Shown piece after piece: positions 1-7,809 of a stretch of DNA of 64,000 bases. The notes under the pieces are model-generated. The model was given only the letters and a program-made list of their open reading frames with translations. It ran no database searches and had not been told where the DNA came from. The position numbers and the translations under genes were made by a program. Location: assembly GCF_014202425.1 (NCBI RefSeq), contig NZ_JACHGT010000003.1:372001-436000 (forward strand). Direction: 5' to 3'. This DNA comes from Phytomonospora endophytica (lineage in GTDB: Bacteria; Actinomycetota; Actinomycetes; Mycobacteriales; Micromonosporaceae). Position 1 is the stretch's first letter. The number at the start of each line of letters is the position of its first letter.

Positions 1-67
1 CGGCGGCCAGGAGGGCGAGCAGGCGCCCGTAGTGGTCGCGGTACGCCTGCTCGGCCGGGTGGGTCAT
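1..67 (-). CDS. ECF-type RNA polymerase sigma factor, N-terminal end only
   Basis: Only the first 22 codons are in the window. The complement starts with ATG at 67 and includes AYRDHYGRLLALLA, which resembles the beginning of the ECF sigma factors (SigJ/DUF6596 type) that usually follow a DGPF-domain gene. Its ATG overlaps the TGA of the upstream DGPF gene as ATGA (64-67), so the two are probably translationally coupled. Seen: start, overlap and N-terminal residues. Inferred: the sigma identity, from residue pattern and the common gene pairing; regions 2 and 4 lie outside the window. Confidence 0.6.
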   Translation of the reverse strand, partial: MTHPAEQAYRDHYGRLLALLAA

Positions 68-414
68 GGCCCGTGGTACTCGACGATCGGGCGGACTTCG
101 ACGATGTCGCCGGGCAGGGCCTTGGCGTATTCGACGGCTTCGTCGAGGTCGGCGGCTTCGACGAGGTAGAACCCGCCGAGTTGTTCGCTGGTCTCGGCGT
201 AGGGGCCGTCGGTGAGGACGAATCCGCCGGTGCCGTCGGTGCGGACGGTGGTGGCCGCCTCGGAGCTTTCGAGTTCTTCACCGCCGCGCATGGCGCCGCG
301 TTCGGTGAGCAGGTCCCCGAAGCGGCCGTGGGCGGCCATGGCCGCCTCACGGGTGGCGTCGTCGGCTTCGGTCCAGTTCTTCTCGTTGCCGTAGATGAGC
401 AGTGCGTACTTCAT
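64..414 (-). CDS. YciI/DGPF-domain protein
   Basis: A 116-residue cytoplasmic protein of the YCII (DGPF) superfamily. It starts MKYALLIYGNE and carries the family core FVLTDGPYAETSEQLGGF near residues 65-82. The ATG at 414 is chosen over a longer in-frame extension to 462 because an AAGGAG-type ribosome site lies about 8 bases upstream and the conserved fold begins there. Members are usually encoded next to an ECF sigma factor, as here, and may modulate or sense for it; no enzymatic reaction is established. It is the promoter-proximal gene of the pair and ends in an ATGA overlap with the sigma gene. Confidence 0.85.
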   Translation of the reverse strand: MKYALLIYGNEKNWTEADDATREAAMAAHGRFGDLLTERGAMRGGEELESSEAATTVRTDGTGGFVLTDGPYAETSEQLGGFYLVEAADLDEAVEYAKALPGDIVEVRPIVEYHGP

Positions 415-537
415 GGCCGTCTCTCCTTGCCTCGCCGCGGCGGGTGTCGCCGTGGTGTTCACGGTGTTGACGTGCCGGCGAAGGCGGGATCGACAACGGT
501 GGCGGAGAAGTTTCCTGCGCCACCGTCGCCGGTCGTG

Positions 538-1365
538 TCATTTCCCGAAGGTGTCGGGGTCGGGTCCCAGGCGGCGGCCGCTGTCGAGGGCGGTGATGGT
601 GGCGAGGTCGGTGTCGGTGAGCGCGAAACCGAAGACGTCGATGTTGGCGGCGATGCGTGAGGGCGTGACCGACTTGGGGATGGCGATGTTGCCCAGTTGC
701 AGGTGCCAGCGCAGCACGACCTGGGCGACGGTGACGCCGTGCGCTTCGGCGATGGCGGTCAAGGCCGGGTCGGTGAGCAGATCCCCGCCTTGCCCGAGGG
801 GGCTCCACGCTTCGGTGGCGATGCCGTGGTCGGCGTGGTATTCGCGCAGCTGGGCCTGGGACAGTTGCGGGTGGAGTTCGATCTGGTTGACCGCCGGGAC
901 CGTCCCGGTCTCCTTGGCGAGGCGTTCGAGGTGGCCGATCTGGAAGTTCGACACACCGATGGCCTTCGCGCGGCCGTCGGCGTGGATCTCTTCGAGGGCC
1001 CGCCAGGTTTCGACGTAACGGTCGCGGTGCGGGATCGGCCAGTGGATCAGGTACAGGTCGACGTGGTCGAGGCCGAGCTTGGCCAAAGACGTGTCGAAGG
1101 CGCGCAGCGCGGCGTCGCGGCCCTGGTCGGGGTTGGCGAGTTTGGTGGTGATGAACAGCTCACCGCGGGCGATGCCGGAGTCGGCCAGGGCCCGTCCCAC
1201 GCCGGGTTCGTTGGAGTAGCCGGCGGCGGTGTCGATGAGCCGGTAACCGGCGCGCAGTGCCTCGGCGACGGCCGTGGTGGCCTCGTCGTCGCCGACCTGC
1301 CACACACCGAAGCCGAGCTGGGGCATGACGGTGCCGCTGTTCAAGGTGATGCCGGGTACGTCCAC
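538..1365 (-). CDS. Aldo/keto reductase (2,5-diketo-D-gluconate reductase type), copy 1
   Basis: A 275-residue NADPH-dependent oxidoreductase reducing aldehydes or ketones. The catalytic tetrad is visible as D45, Y50, K75 and H108 in RLIDTAAGYSNE, TTK and LYLIHWP, and GVSNFQIGHL marks the barrel. The start is GTG. It follows a paralogue with 53 bases between them and is probably the last gene of a three-gene minus-strand operon with a metallo-beta-lactamase-fold hydrolase. A 92-base stretch (869-960) is almost identical to the paralogue although the rest has diverged. The substrate cannot be read from sequence. Confidence 0.92.
   Translation of the reverse strand: MDVPGITLNSGTVMPQLGFGVWQVGDDEATTAVAEALRAGYRLIDTAAGYSNEPGVGRALADSGIARGELFITTKLANPDQGRDAALRAFDTSLAKLGLDHVDLYLIHWPIPHRDRYVETWRALEEIHADGRAKAIGVSNFQIGHLERLAKETGTVPAVNQIELHPQLSQAQLREYHADHGIATEAWSPLGQGGDLLTDPALTAIAEAHGVTVAQVVLRWHLQLGNIAIPKSVTPSRIAANIDVFGFALTDTDLATITALDSGRRLGPDPDTFGK
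869..960. repeat. Near-identical tract shared by the two aldo/keto reductases (copy 1)
   Basis: These 92 bases match 1747-1838 at 91 of 92 positions, the only difference being G/A in the codon at 934. The tract encodes GVSNFQIGHLERLAKETG and about a dozen following residues identically in both proteins, while flanking DNA has diverged clearly. This fits a gene-conversion patch. Confidence 0.9.
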
Positions 1366-1418
1366 AGGTGCCCAACCCCTTCGCTTCTCGCTGGATGATC
1401 GTTGTTGTCAGGATGCCA

Positions 1419-2243
1419 TCATGCGTGGACGTCGGGGTCGGGTCCGTGCCTCAGGTCGGCGTTCAACGCGTCGATGAGGGCCATGTCGTCCTCGGCGAGG
1501 GTGAAGTCGAACAGGGCGATGTTCTCGGCCAGCCGCGCCGGGGTGGAGGTCTTGGGGATGATCGCGATGCCCGACTGGACGTGCCAGCGCAGCACGATCT
1601 GGGCGATGGAGCGCTCATAGCGCCCGGCGAGTTCGGTCAAGGTCGCGTCATTCATCAGACCACGGGCCTTGTCGAGGGGACTCCACGCCTGGGTGACGAT
1701 CCCGTTGACGGCGTCGTGGCCGCGCAGCGCGACCTGCGTGAGGTAGGGGTGGAGTTCGATCTGGTTGACCGCCGGGACCGTCCCGGTCTCCTTGGCGAGG
1801 CGTTCGAGGTGACCGATCTGGAAGTTCGACACACCGATCGACTTCGCCTGGCCCCGCGCGGCGATCTCCTCCAGTGCCTGCCACGTCTCGACGTAGCGGT
1901 CTTTCGACGGGACCGGCCAGTGCACCAGGTACAAGTCGACGTAGTCGAGGCCGAGGCGTTCCAGGGACGCCTCGAAGGCCGCCAGGGTCGCGTCGCGGCC
2001 GTGGGCGTCGTTCCAGACCTTGGTGGTGACGAACAGGTCTTCGCGGGCGACGCGCGCGTCTTTGATGCCGCGTCCCACCCCGGCCTCGTTGCCGTAGACC
2101 GCGGCGGTGTCGATGAGCCGGTACCCGGCCTCGACGGCCGTGGCCACCAAACGCGCGAGGGAGTCGTCGTCCCCCGCGCGGGAGGTGCCCAGCCCCACCA
2201 GGGGCATGAGCCGTCCGTTGTTGAGTGCGACGGTCTCGGTCAC
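1419..2243 (-). CDS. Aldo/keto reductase, copy 2
   Basis: A 274-residue NADPH-dependent reductase, a tandem paralogue of the gene at 538-1365. The tetrad residues fall at identical positions (D45, Y50, K75, H108). The GTG start at 2243 directly abuts the TAA stop of the upstream hydrolase gene (2244-2246) and has GGAAGGAAA about 6 bases upstream. The operon order is hydrolase, reductase 2, reductase 1. The two reductases differ mostly in their first 120 residues and C-terminal cofactor loops, suggesting different substrates. Cytoplasmic; physiological substrate unknown. Confidence 0.92.
   Translation of the reverse strand: MTETVALNNGRLMPLVGLGTSRAGDDDSLARLVATAVEAGYRLIDTAAVYGNEAGVGRGIKDARVAREDLFVTTKVWNDAHGRDATLAAFEASLERLGLDYVDLYLVHWPVPSKDRYVETWQALEEIAARGQAKSIGVSNFQIGHLERLAKETGTVPAVNQIELHPYLTQVALRGHDAVNGIVTQAWSPLDKARGLMNDATLTELAGRYERSIAQIVLRWHVQSGIAIIPKTSTPARLAENIALFDFTLAEDDMALIDALNADLRHGPDPDVHA
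1747..1838. repeat. Near-identical tract shared by the two aldo/keto reductases (copy 2)
   Basis: Partner of 869-960; 91 of 92 bases agree. The tract is sharply bounded on both sides, unlike the gradual similarity expected from old duplication alone. Confidence 0.9.
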
Positions 2244-2939
2244 TTAGGTTTCCTTCCGGTCGGTGAGCCGGCGGCTCTGCGCGGTGACGAACTCAGGGTC
2301 GACGAGGGCGCCGTGGCCGGGAACCACGATGCCCGGCAGGCGCGGGGCGAGCGCATCGAGAGCGCGCGTCCACCCGTCGAGGTCGGCGTCACCGGTTTGC
2401 GGTTCGGCGCCTTCTTCGACGATGTCGCCCATGACGGCGACATCGTCGGCGAAGACGACGACGTCGCCGGGGCTGTGGGCGTGCCCGACGTGCCTCAGCA
2501 GCACCGAACGTCCCCCCAGGCCGAGACGGACCTCGCCGGTCACGTCACGGCCCGGGGCGTGGAGTTCGATACCGGGCAGTTCTGTTGCCATCACCTCATC
2601 GAGGTGCCCGTAGGCGGCCGCGATCTCCGCCAGGGAATGAGCGTCGTGGCCACCGAGGCGTTCGGCGACCGAGGGGTGGGCGTAGAAGTCGGTGACGCCG
2701 AGGGCGTCGCGGACGGCGGCGTTACCGAAACAATGATCGAAGTGGGCGTGGGTGTTGACCACCACCACCGGCAAAGCGGTGACCTTCCGGACCCCCGCGG
2801 CCAGTTCCCGGCCCTGGCTCGGGCCGGAGAGGGTGTCGACGAGGACCGCCCGCTCGGTTCCGGTGATCAACGTGCAGTTGACATCGAGAACGGGATAGCG
2901 CCACACGAATACCCCCACCGCGACCTCCGCAAACCCCAC
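2244..2939 (-). CDS. Metallo-beta-lactamase-fold hydrolase
   Basis: A 231-residue MBL-fold hydrolase with a likely two-metal centre. The signature THAHFDH is at residues 63-69 (ligands H64, H66, D68, H69), a further histidine lies in HVGHAHSPGD, and the downstream Asp and His are in VMGDIVEEG and VPGHG. The frame stays open to 3059, but that would overlap the LD-carboxypeptidase gene, whereas GTG at 2939 has AAGGGGG six bases upstream; that start is used. It is the first gene of an operon with two aldo/keto reductases, so a role in detoxifying thioesters or lactones is possible but unproven. Confidence 0.88.
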   Translation of the reverse strand: MGFAEVAVGVFVWRYPVLDVNCTLITGTERAVLVDTLSGPSQGRELAAGVRKVTALPVVVVNTHAHFDHCFGNAAVRDALGVTDFYAHPSVAERLGGHDAHSLAEIAAAYGHLDEVMATELPGIELHAPGRDVTGEVRLGLGGRSVLLRHVGHAHSPGDVVVFADDVAVMGDIVEEGAEPQTGDADLDGWTRALDALAPRLPGIVVPGHGALVDPEFVTAQSRRLTDRKET

Positions 2940-2961
2940 GGCGGGCCCCCTTCGTGTCGTG

Positions 2962-3999
2962 TCAGTACGTGACGGTGATCGCGCGCGCCGATCCGTCGAC
3001 GCGCACCCGTCCACCGTAAGGCAGCACGACCTGCGGATCGGTGTGACCGAAGTCGACACCGGTCACCACCAGCATGTCCGGCCGGTAAGGCGCCACCGCA
3101 CGCAGCACCGCCTCGGCCTGCTCGGACTGGTAGGCGCGCTTGACACCGACATCGTTGGGCGCCTCGAACGACCACGCCTTGGCCCGCGCCAGCAGCAACG
3201 CGTCGAAACGGTCGAGGAGACCCCGCTCACCGATGTTGCGCACGCAACGAAACACCACATCCGCCGACGGCAGCTCCTCGGTCGTCTCCAGCAGCAGCAC
3301 CCCACCATCACCGAAGGCACCGTCGTCGACGCGCCCGGCGGCCAGGAGCATCTCCACGATCTCCAGGCACCCGCCCCACGTGATGCCCTCCACGACCCGC
3401 GGCGGCCCATGCCACTCCCACGGCGGCGCGGCCTCACTGTCCGGTTCGAGCGTGAACGTCACCGGATCAGCCCAGTCACGGTTGACGTCGCCATAGGACC
3501 CCGACTCGCTCAGCACGTACTCGCCCGGCGCGAACATCGCCGCGCGCAGGCTCGCCTCGGTGACCGGGTGCATGCCCACCGGACGCCCGAACTCCACCAT
3601 CACCGAACCACCGTGGAAACCCACCACCCCCTGCCGCCACAAGAAGTCCAGCAGGTTGGTGTTGTCGCTGTACCCGAAGAACCGCTTCGGGTTGGCCGCG
3701 ATCACCGCGGCGTCCAGATACGGAATGACGGTGAGCTGGTCGTCACCGCCGATACTGGCCAGCACACCCTTGATCTCGGGATCGGCGAAGGCGGCGTTGA
3801 CGTCCCGCGCACGATCGGCCGCCGAAGCCCCCATGACACGCGTGGTGGGATACTCCACCGGTTCGAGACCGAAGGCCCGCAACCGCTCCAGACCCAAATC
3901 GAAGGGAAGAGGAAGCACACCCGGCAGCCCAGCGGCCGCCGACAGCACCGCGATCTTGTCGCCCGCCCGCAACGGCGGGGGATAGTGGTGATCAATCAT
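2962..3999 (-). CDS. LD-carboxypeptidase family S66 (MccF-like)
   Basis: A 345-residue serine peptidase of family S66, covering LD-carboxypeptidases that trim tetrapeptide stems of murein and MccF-type enzymes that cleave microcin C-like acyl-sulfamoyl adenylates. The catalytic triad is visible: nucleophile S111 in FGYSDNTNLL, E238 in LLLETTEE and H319 in VDFGHTDPQ. There is no signal peptide, so it acts in the cytoplasm on recycled muropeptides or toxic nucleotide peptides. It lies upstream of the MBL-fold hydrolase with a 22-base gap. Its coding strand is G-rich, unlike the minus-strand genes below 2.9 kb, marking the edge of a composition domain. Confidence 0.9.
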   Translation of the reverse strand: MIDHHYPPPLRAGDKIAVLSAAAGLPGVLPLPFDLGLERLRAFGLEPVEYPTTRVMGASAADRARDVNAAFADPEIKGVLASIGGDDQLTVIPYLDAAVIAANPKRFFGYSDNTNLLDFLWRQGVVGFHGGSVMVEFGRPVGMHPVTEASLRAAMFAPGEYVLSESGSYGDVNRDWADPVTFTLEPDSEAAPPWEWHGPPRVVEGITWGGCLEIVEMLLAAGRVDDGAFGDGGVLLLETTEELPSADVVFRCVRNIGERGLLDRFDALLLARAKAWSFEAPNDVGVKRAYQSEQAEAVLRAVAPYRPDMLVVTGVDFGHTDPQVVLPYGGRVRVDGSARAITVTY

Positions 4000-4060
4000 G
4001 ACGCGACCCTAACCAAACATCGACGCCGCTGTCGCGCCGAAAAGGACCAGGGGACCCCCG

Positions 4061-4813
4061 ATGCTCGACTACGACACCGAAGCAGCCGTCTACGACGCCA
4101 CCCGCGGCGGCATCGAACGCGCCCGCGCCGCCGCCACCGCCTTCCACACCCTCCTCCCCACCACCGGCACCATCGCCGACCTCGGCGGCGGCACCGGCAT
4201 CGTCTCGGCCGAACTGGCCACCCCCCACCGCCACGTCTGCGTCGTCGACGCCTCCGCCGGAATGCTCGCCCTGGCCGACCGGCGCCTCCCCGGAAACGCC
4301 CTGCGCGCCGACGCCACCGCCCTGCCCTTCGGCGACCGGTCCCTCACCGCGGCCATCTGCTCCTGGCTGCTCCACCTGATCCCCTCCGCACTCGCCGACG
4401 CCGTGGCCAGCGAAGCCGCCCGCGTCCTCGCCCCCGGCGGGATCTTCGCCACCACCACCGACAAGAACGCCGGCCACGACGTCGGCAGCGACATCGACGT
4501 CATCGTCAACCGCCTCCACGCCACCGTGGCCCTGCCCCCCGACACCGGCGACGACCCCCAGCGCCTCACCGAGGTCCTGGCACCCCTGGGCGTCCACCCC
4601 CACGCCACGGCCACCTTCACCGGCACCGGGCAAGGCCGCACCCCCGCCGGGTTCACCGCGCACCTGGAATCGGGCCGCCACTTCCAATGGACACCCGGCC
4701 TGACCCAAGACGCCGTCGACGAAGCCGCCACGGCGATGCGCCTGCTGCCCGACCAACACCGCGCCCGCCCCGAACCGGTCTTCACCGTCACCGCCTGGCG
4801 CCGCGACCCCTAG
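4061..4813 (+). CDS. Class I SAM-dependent methyltransferase
   Basis: A 250-residue methyltransferase with a Rossmann fold. Motif I is IADLGGGTGIVS (about residues 38-49), the acidic end of strand 2 is VVDASAGML, and motif II/III is LRADATALPFGDRSL. The downstream half is variable, consistent with a UbiE/YcgJ-like small-molecule or tRNA methylase; the substrate is not predictable. It is divergent from the LD-carboxypeptidase across a 60-base gap and not obviously in an operon. No ribosome site stands out, though AGGGGACC lies 8-15 bases upstream of the ATG. Confidence 0.85.
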   Translation: MLDYDTEAAVYDATRGGIERARAAATAFHTLLPTTGTIADLGGGTGIVSAELATPHRHVCVVDASAGMLALADRRLPGNALRADATALPFGDRSLTAAICSWLLHLIPSALADAVASEAARVLAPGGIFATTTDKNAGHDVGSDIDVIVNRLHATVALPPDTGDDPQRLTEVLAPLGVHPHATATFTGTGQGRTPAGFTAHLESGRHFQWTPGLTQDAVDEAATAMRLLPDQHRARPEPVFTVTAWRRDP

Positions 4814-4918
4814 GCACCCCGCGTCAGGGAATCCTCAGGGCACCGCCCACCCCCAGGACGACGCCACCGGCCCCCGGCCCGGCCACGATTGACACAGACC
4901 GGAAGGGAGCACCACCTG

Positions 4919-5124
4919 ATGAAAACCTCACCCGCCCCACGCAGGGACGCGTCATCGCTGGCGTGTGCGCCGCACTGGCCGAACGCTTCGGGACCACCCC
5001 GACCACGATGCGCGTCCTGACCATCGCCTCACTCCTGCTGCCGGGCACCCAGGTCCTGATCTACCTCGCCCTGTGGATCCTCATCCCCAGCGAAGACAAG
5101 CAGACCACCACCGTCACCGCCTGA
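4919..5124 (+). CDS. PspC-domain small membrane protein with apparent one-base frameshift at its start
   Basis: Codons up to 5124 encode NLTRPTQGRVIAGVCAALAE, then a membrane segment (VLTIASLLLPGTQVLIYLALWILIP), which is the PspC domain of phage-shock/envelope-stress proteins. A good start exists at 4919 (AAGGGAG then ATG), but it is in another frame: ATGAAAACC leads away from the domain, whereas one extra A in the run at 4922-4925 would give MKNLTRPTQGRV, a typical PspC start. No usable start codon lies upstream in the domain frame. Either a sequencing/assembly error, a real frameshift, or slippage in the A-run; a GTG within the domain is a weaker alternative. Confidence 0.7.
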
Positions 5125-5130
5125 TCACCC

Positions 5131-5187
5131 GTTCGCCCGCAGCGAACCGGCTCGCAGCCCGCCCGCACCCGCGGGCAGGCTGCGAGC
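5131..5187. terminator. Tandem hairpins ending exactly at a start codon
   Basis: A six-base stem (GTTCGC 5131-5136 with GCGAAC 5142-5147) is followed by a ten-base perfect stem GCTCGCAGCC (5150-5159) and GGCTGCGAGC (5178-5187), whose loop can pair further. The second stem ends at the base before the ATG at 5188. It could terminate pspC transcription or mask translation initiation of the phosphoesterase gene. There is no U-tract. Confidence 0.6.
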
Positions 5188-5949
5188 ATGACCATCGCCG
5201 TACTCTCCGACATCCACGGGGTCCTCCCCGCCCTCGACGCCGTCCTCGCCGAACCCGACGTGAAAAACGCCGAACACATCATCATCACCGGCGACGTAGC
5301 CGCAGGCCCCCAGCCCACCGCCGTCCTCGACCGCCTCGCCGCACTCGGCGAACGCGTCTCCTACATCCGCGGCAACGCCGACCGCGAACTCGCCGACTGG
5401 TACCCCGGCACGACCGCGGTGTTTCCCGACGAGATCGGCCCCTGGGCGGCGGCGCGGCTCACGAGCCAACAGCGGTCCTGGATGCGGTCGTGGCCCACCA
5501 CCCTCACCCGCCACGTCGACGGGCTGGGGGAGGTGCTGTTCTGCCACGCCACACCCCGCGACGACACCGAGATGCTGCTGGTCGACTCGCGCCCGGCACG
5601 CTACATCGAGGTCTTCGCCGACCTGCCCGGCACCGTCACCACCATCGTGTGCGGGCACACCCACATGCCGTTCACGCGTCTGGCCGCCAACCGCACCGTG
5701 GTCAACCCCGGCTCGGTCGGCATGCCCTACGGCCCGCCCGGCGCCTACTGGGCCCTCCTCGGGCCCGGGGTGACGCTACGGCGCACACCCCTCGACGCCG
5801 ACGCGGTGTGCGCCGAGGTGATCGCCGGATCGGGTTACGCGGGCGTCGAGGACTGGACGGGGGAGTACCTCCGCGGCCGCTACAGCGACGTCGACGCCCT
5901 GGAGGTGTTCGCGCCCGCCGACGGGCGCGGCTCAGCCCCCGCCGCTTGA
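5188..5949 (+). CDS. Calcineurin-like metallophosphoesterase (YfcE-type)
   Basis: A 253-residue cytoplasmic phosphodiesterase-fold protein. The dimetal motifs are all visible: D8-x-H10 (LSDIHG), ITGD (D36), RGNAD (N63), the histidine of FCHATP and CGHTHMP. Family members cleave phosphodiesters or phosphoproteins; the substrate here is unknown. The ATG directly follows a stable hairpin and has no Shine-Dalgarno sequence, so translation may be leaderless or structure-controlled. The last 18 bases overlap the convergent GOLPH3-like gene. Confidence 0.9.
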   Translation: MTIAVLSDIHGVLPALDAVLAEPDVKNAEHIIITGDVAAGPQPTAVLDRLAALGERVSYIRGNADRELADWYPGTTAVFPDEIGPWAAARLTSQQRSWMRSWPTTLTRHVDGLGEVLFCHATPRDDTEMLLVDSRPARYIEVFADLPGTVTTIVCGHTHMPFTRLAANRTVVNPGSVGMPYGPPGAYWALLGPGVTLRRTPLDADAVCAEVIAGSGYAGVEDWTGEYLRGRYSDVDALEVFAPADGRGSAPAA

Positions 5950-6606
5950 TGCCGCCGCGACCGTGCTGGCCGTCACGGCCGCCATGATCGCCGCGGTCAC
6001 CGCCGCCTGGGTCGCCTCGATGGCCTTACGGGTGGCCTCATTGGCCCACCCGTTCTCCGCCACCGTCTTGATCGCGCGTTTGGCGTCCCCACCCGACAGG
6101 CCCGGCAGTGCCGCCTTGTGCAGCGACGTCGCCCGCACCAGCCCCGCCAGCGCGGCCGTCCGCGCGTCGGGCGCGACACCGTTGCCCACCGCGCGCGACA
6201 GACGCTCACGGGCCTCGTTCTCAGCGGTCATGCTCACCGCCGGGTAGTAGCGGTAGGGGATGACACCGAGGAACTTGTGCTTCTCCTCGCGCAGGATCGC
6301 CGCGTCGAGAAGCCTCTGGCGGACCTTCGCCGCCAAACCCTTCGACAGCTTCGTCACCCAGGCCTGGGCGTTGCGCGGCTTGTCGGCGGCGATCAGCGCC
6401 AGCGCCTCGTCGGCGAACTCCTCGCCGATCGGCGCGGCATCGACCACCACGATCTTCTTACCGTCGACGTCGATGCGCTCGGCGTGCGCCAACTCCAGCA
6501 GCAGCGCCCCGGCCAGCCCCAGATCCAGACCGGTGGCCCGGTTGTTGCCCTTCTCATCGTCGTAGGCGATCAGCATCAGCTCATCGGCCAGTCGCAGCGT
6601 CGTCAT
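5932..6606 (-). CDS. GOLPH3/VPS74 (GPP34) family protein
   Basis: A 224-residue protein related to eukaryotic GOLPH3/Vps74 phosphoinositide-binding proteins, a family common in actinomycetes where function is unknown. Family features are the N-terminal LADELMLIAYDDEKG, the LDLGLAGALLLELA helix and the KFLGVIPYRYYP strand. The C-terminus is an Ala-rich tail ending SSGGG. Its ATG overlaps the TGA of the upstream P-loop gene as ATGA (6603-6606), so the pair is likely translationally coupled. Eukaryotic relatives bind PI4P at the Golgi; bacterial ligands have not been established. Confidence 0.88.
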   Translation of the reverse strand: MTTLRLADELMLIAYDDEKGNNRATGLDLGLAGALLLELAHAERIDVDGKKIVVVDAAPIGEEFADEALALIAADKPRNAQAWVTKLSKGLAAKVRQRLLDAAILREEKHKFLGVIPYRYYPAVSMTAENEARERLSRAVGNGVAPDARTAALAGLVRATSLHKAALPGLSGGDAKRAIKTVAENGWANEATRKAIEATQAAVTAAIMAAVTASTVAAASSGGG

Positions 6607-7157
6607 GCGCTCAACGGTACGACACCCGTCGTCGTGAACGAGACCACGTCGTCATAGGCCGGGACATACCCCTCAGTGGTATCGACCCGCAAGGTCGGCA
6701 CATCCAGATCCAACGGCTCCCACACACCCCAGTCCAAAGCCCCCGCCGCGACCCGCTCGGCATCGAAATGACACCGATGACGCTCCACAGACCCCGCCCG
6801 GGCCACATACCGCTCCAGACACAACGCGCGCGGAGCACGGCAATCGACCACGACCGCCTCGGCCAACGCCAGCAACCCCACCAGATCCGCCTCGGCCAGA
6901 CCACGATGAAAAGCCGACTCCATCACCACCGAAACACCCCGCCCCAACAGTTCGGCACCCATCGCGTACAACGCCCGAACCGCCGCCGCCCCCGCCCGGC
7001 GACTCTCATCGAGAGTGGACACACCCCACCCCTCGGCGATCGCCTCCTTCAACGCGTCCTTGGCCAGCAGCACAAAACCCAGATCATCGGCCAGACGCGC
7101 CGCCAACGTCGACTTACCCGCCGCCGGGGGACCGGTGACCACCACAAGAATCGGCAT
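6603..7157 (-). CDS. P-loop kinase / AAA-type ATPase
   Basis: A 184-residue nucleotide-binding protein of the small-kinase type. Walker A is GPPAAGKST (residues 9-17) after a hydrophobic strand VVVT; a lid-like basic segment is around RYVARAGSVERH. It resembles the zeta-toxin/chloramphenicol-phosphotransferase-like ATPases often annotated AAA family ATPase; no antitoxin is seen beside it. Start at 7157 (MPILVVVTG) is preferred over an upstream extension lacking conservation. It is first in a coupled pair with the GOLPH3-like gene. The substrate is unknown. Confidence 0.8.
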   Translation of the reverse strand: MPILVVVTGPPAAGKSTLAARLADDLGFVLLAKDALKEAIAEGWGVSTLDESRRAGAAAVRALYAMGAELLGRGVSVVMESAFHRGLAEADLVGLLALAEAVVVDCRAPRALCLERYVARAGSVERHRCHFDAERVAAGALDWGVWEPLDLDVPTLRVDTTEGYVPAYDDVVSFTTTGVVPLSA

Positions 7158-7240
7158 CCGGCCACCATAATCGAGGCCGCGCCTCAACGAGATCACCCGC
7201 CCGAAAGCCGCCGCCTACCTCGCCGGACCACCCGACACCA

Positions 7241-7726
7241 TCACCGTCGCACTACCGGAACACTGGCCCCACCGGCGGCCAGCAACCACCTGATCCGCGC
7301 CCTCATCTTGTGCGCCAACGCCGCCAACGCCGCCTCATCGACCACGACCGGCTCCTCAGGCCCATCCCCGGTACCCGGCTTGACATGCCAATGCACATGC
7401 CCCGACGCACCCGTCACCGACACCCGCAACCCATCGGCCTCGACATACTCGCCCAACGCCCGCCCCGCCGCGTACAACACCCGCTGCAACGACGCGAACT
7501 CCTCCATCGAGAAATCACCCACCACATGCTCCCGATGCGCCACCGGCGCCACCAGCACATGCCCCTCACACCACGGAAAACGATTCAAGAACACGATCGT
7601 GGCCGCATCCCGATAGGCCACATGGTGGGCGAAGTCCGGATTCCCGGCCACCAACTCGCACACGAAACACGCACCGGCCACACCCGCGGCGGCCGACACC
7701 TCATCCCAACCAGTCACGGCACTCAT
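7241..7726 (-). CDS. HIT family nucleotide hydrolase/transferase
   Basis: A 161-residue histidine-triad protein. The triad H110-V-H112-W-H114 (GHVHWHVKP) provides the nucleophile that takes the nucleotidyl group from substrates such as AMP-lysine, Ap4A-like or adenylyl compounds. A zinc-type C20-x-x-C23 pair and H64 lie upstream, as in Hint/Fhit relatives. Cytoplasmic. It lies back to back with the LtrA gene (83 bases between starts). The 45 bases before the P-loop gene contain nothing notable. Confidence 0.92.
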   Translation of the reverse strand: MSAVTGWDEVSAAAGVAGACFVCELVAGNPDFAHHVAYRDAATIVFLNRFPWCEGHVLVAPVAHREHVVGDFSMEEFASLQRVLYAAGRALGEYVEADGLRVSVTGASGHVHWHVKPGTGDGPEEPVVVDEAALAALAHKMRARIRWLLAAGGASVPVVRR

Positions 7727-7809
7727 CGCGCCAATTCAATCGCACCGGCGCCCATACGCCTATCCTGACCATGCTCCGACACCCAACCGTGACCCACAAA
7801 GGACGCCCG

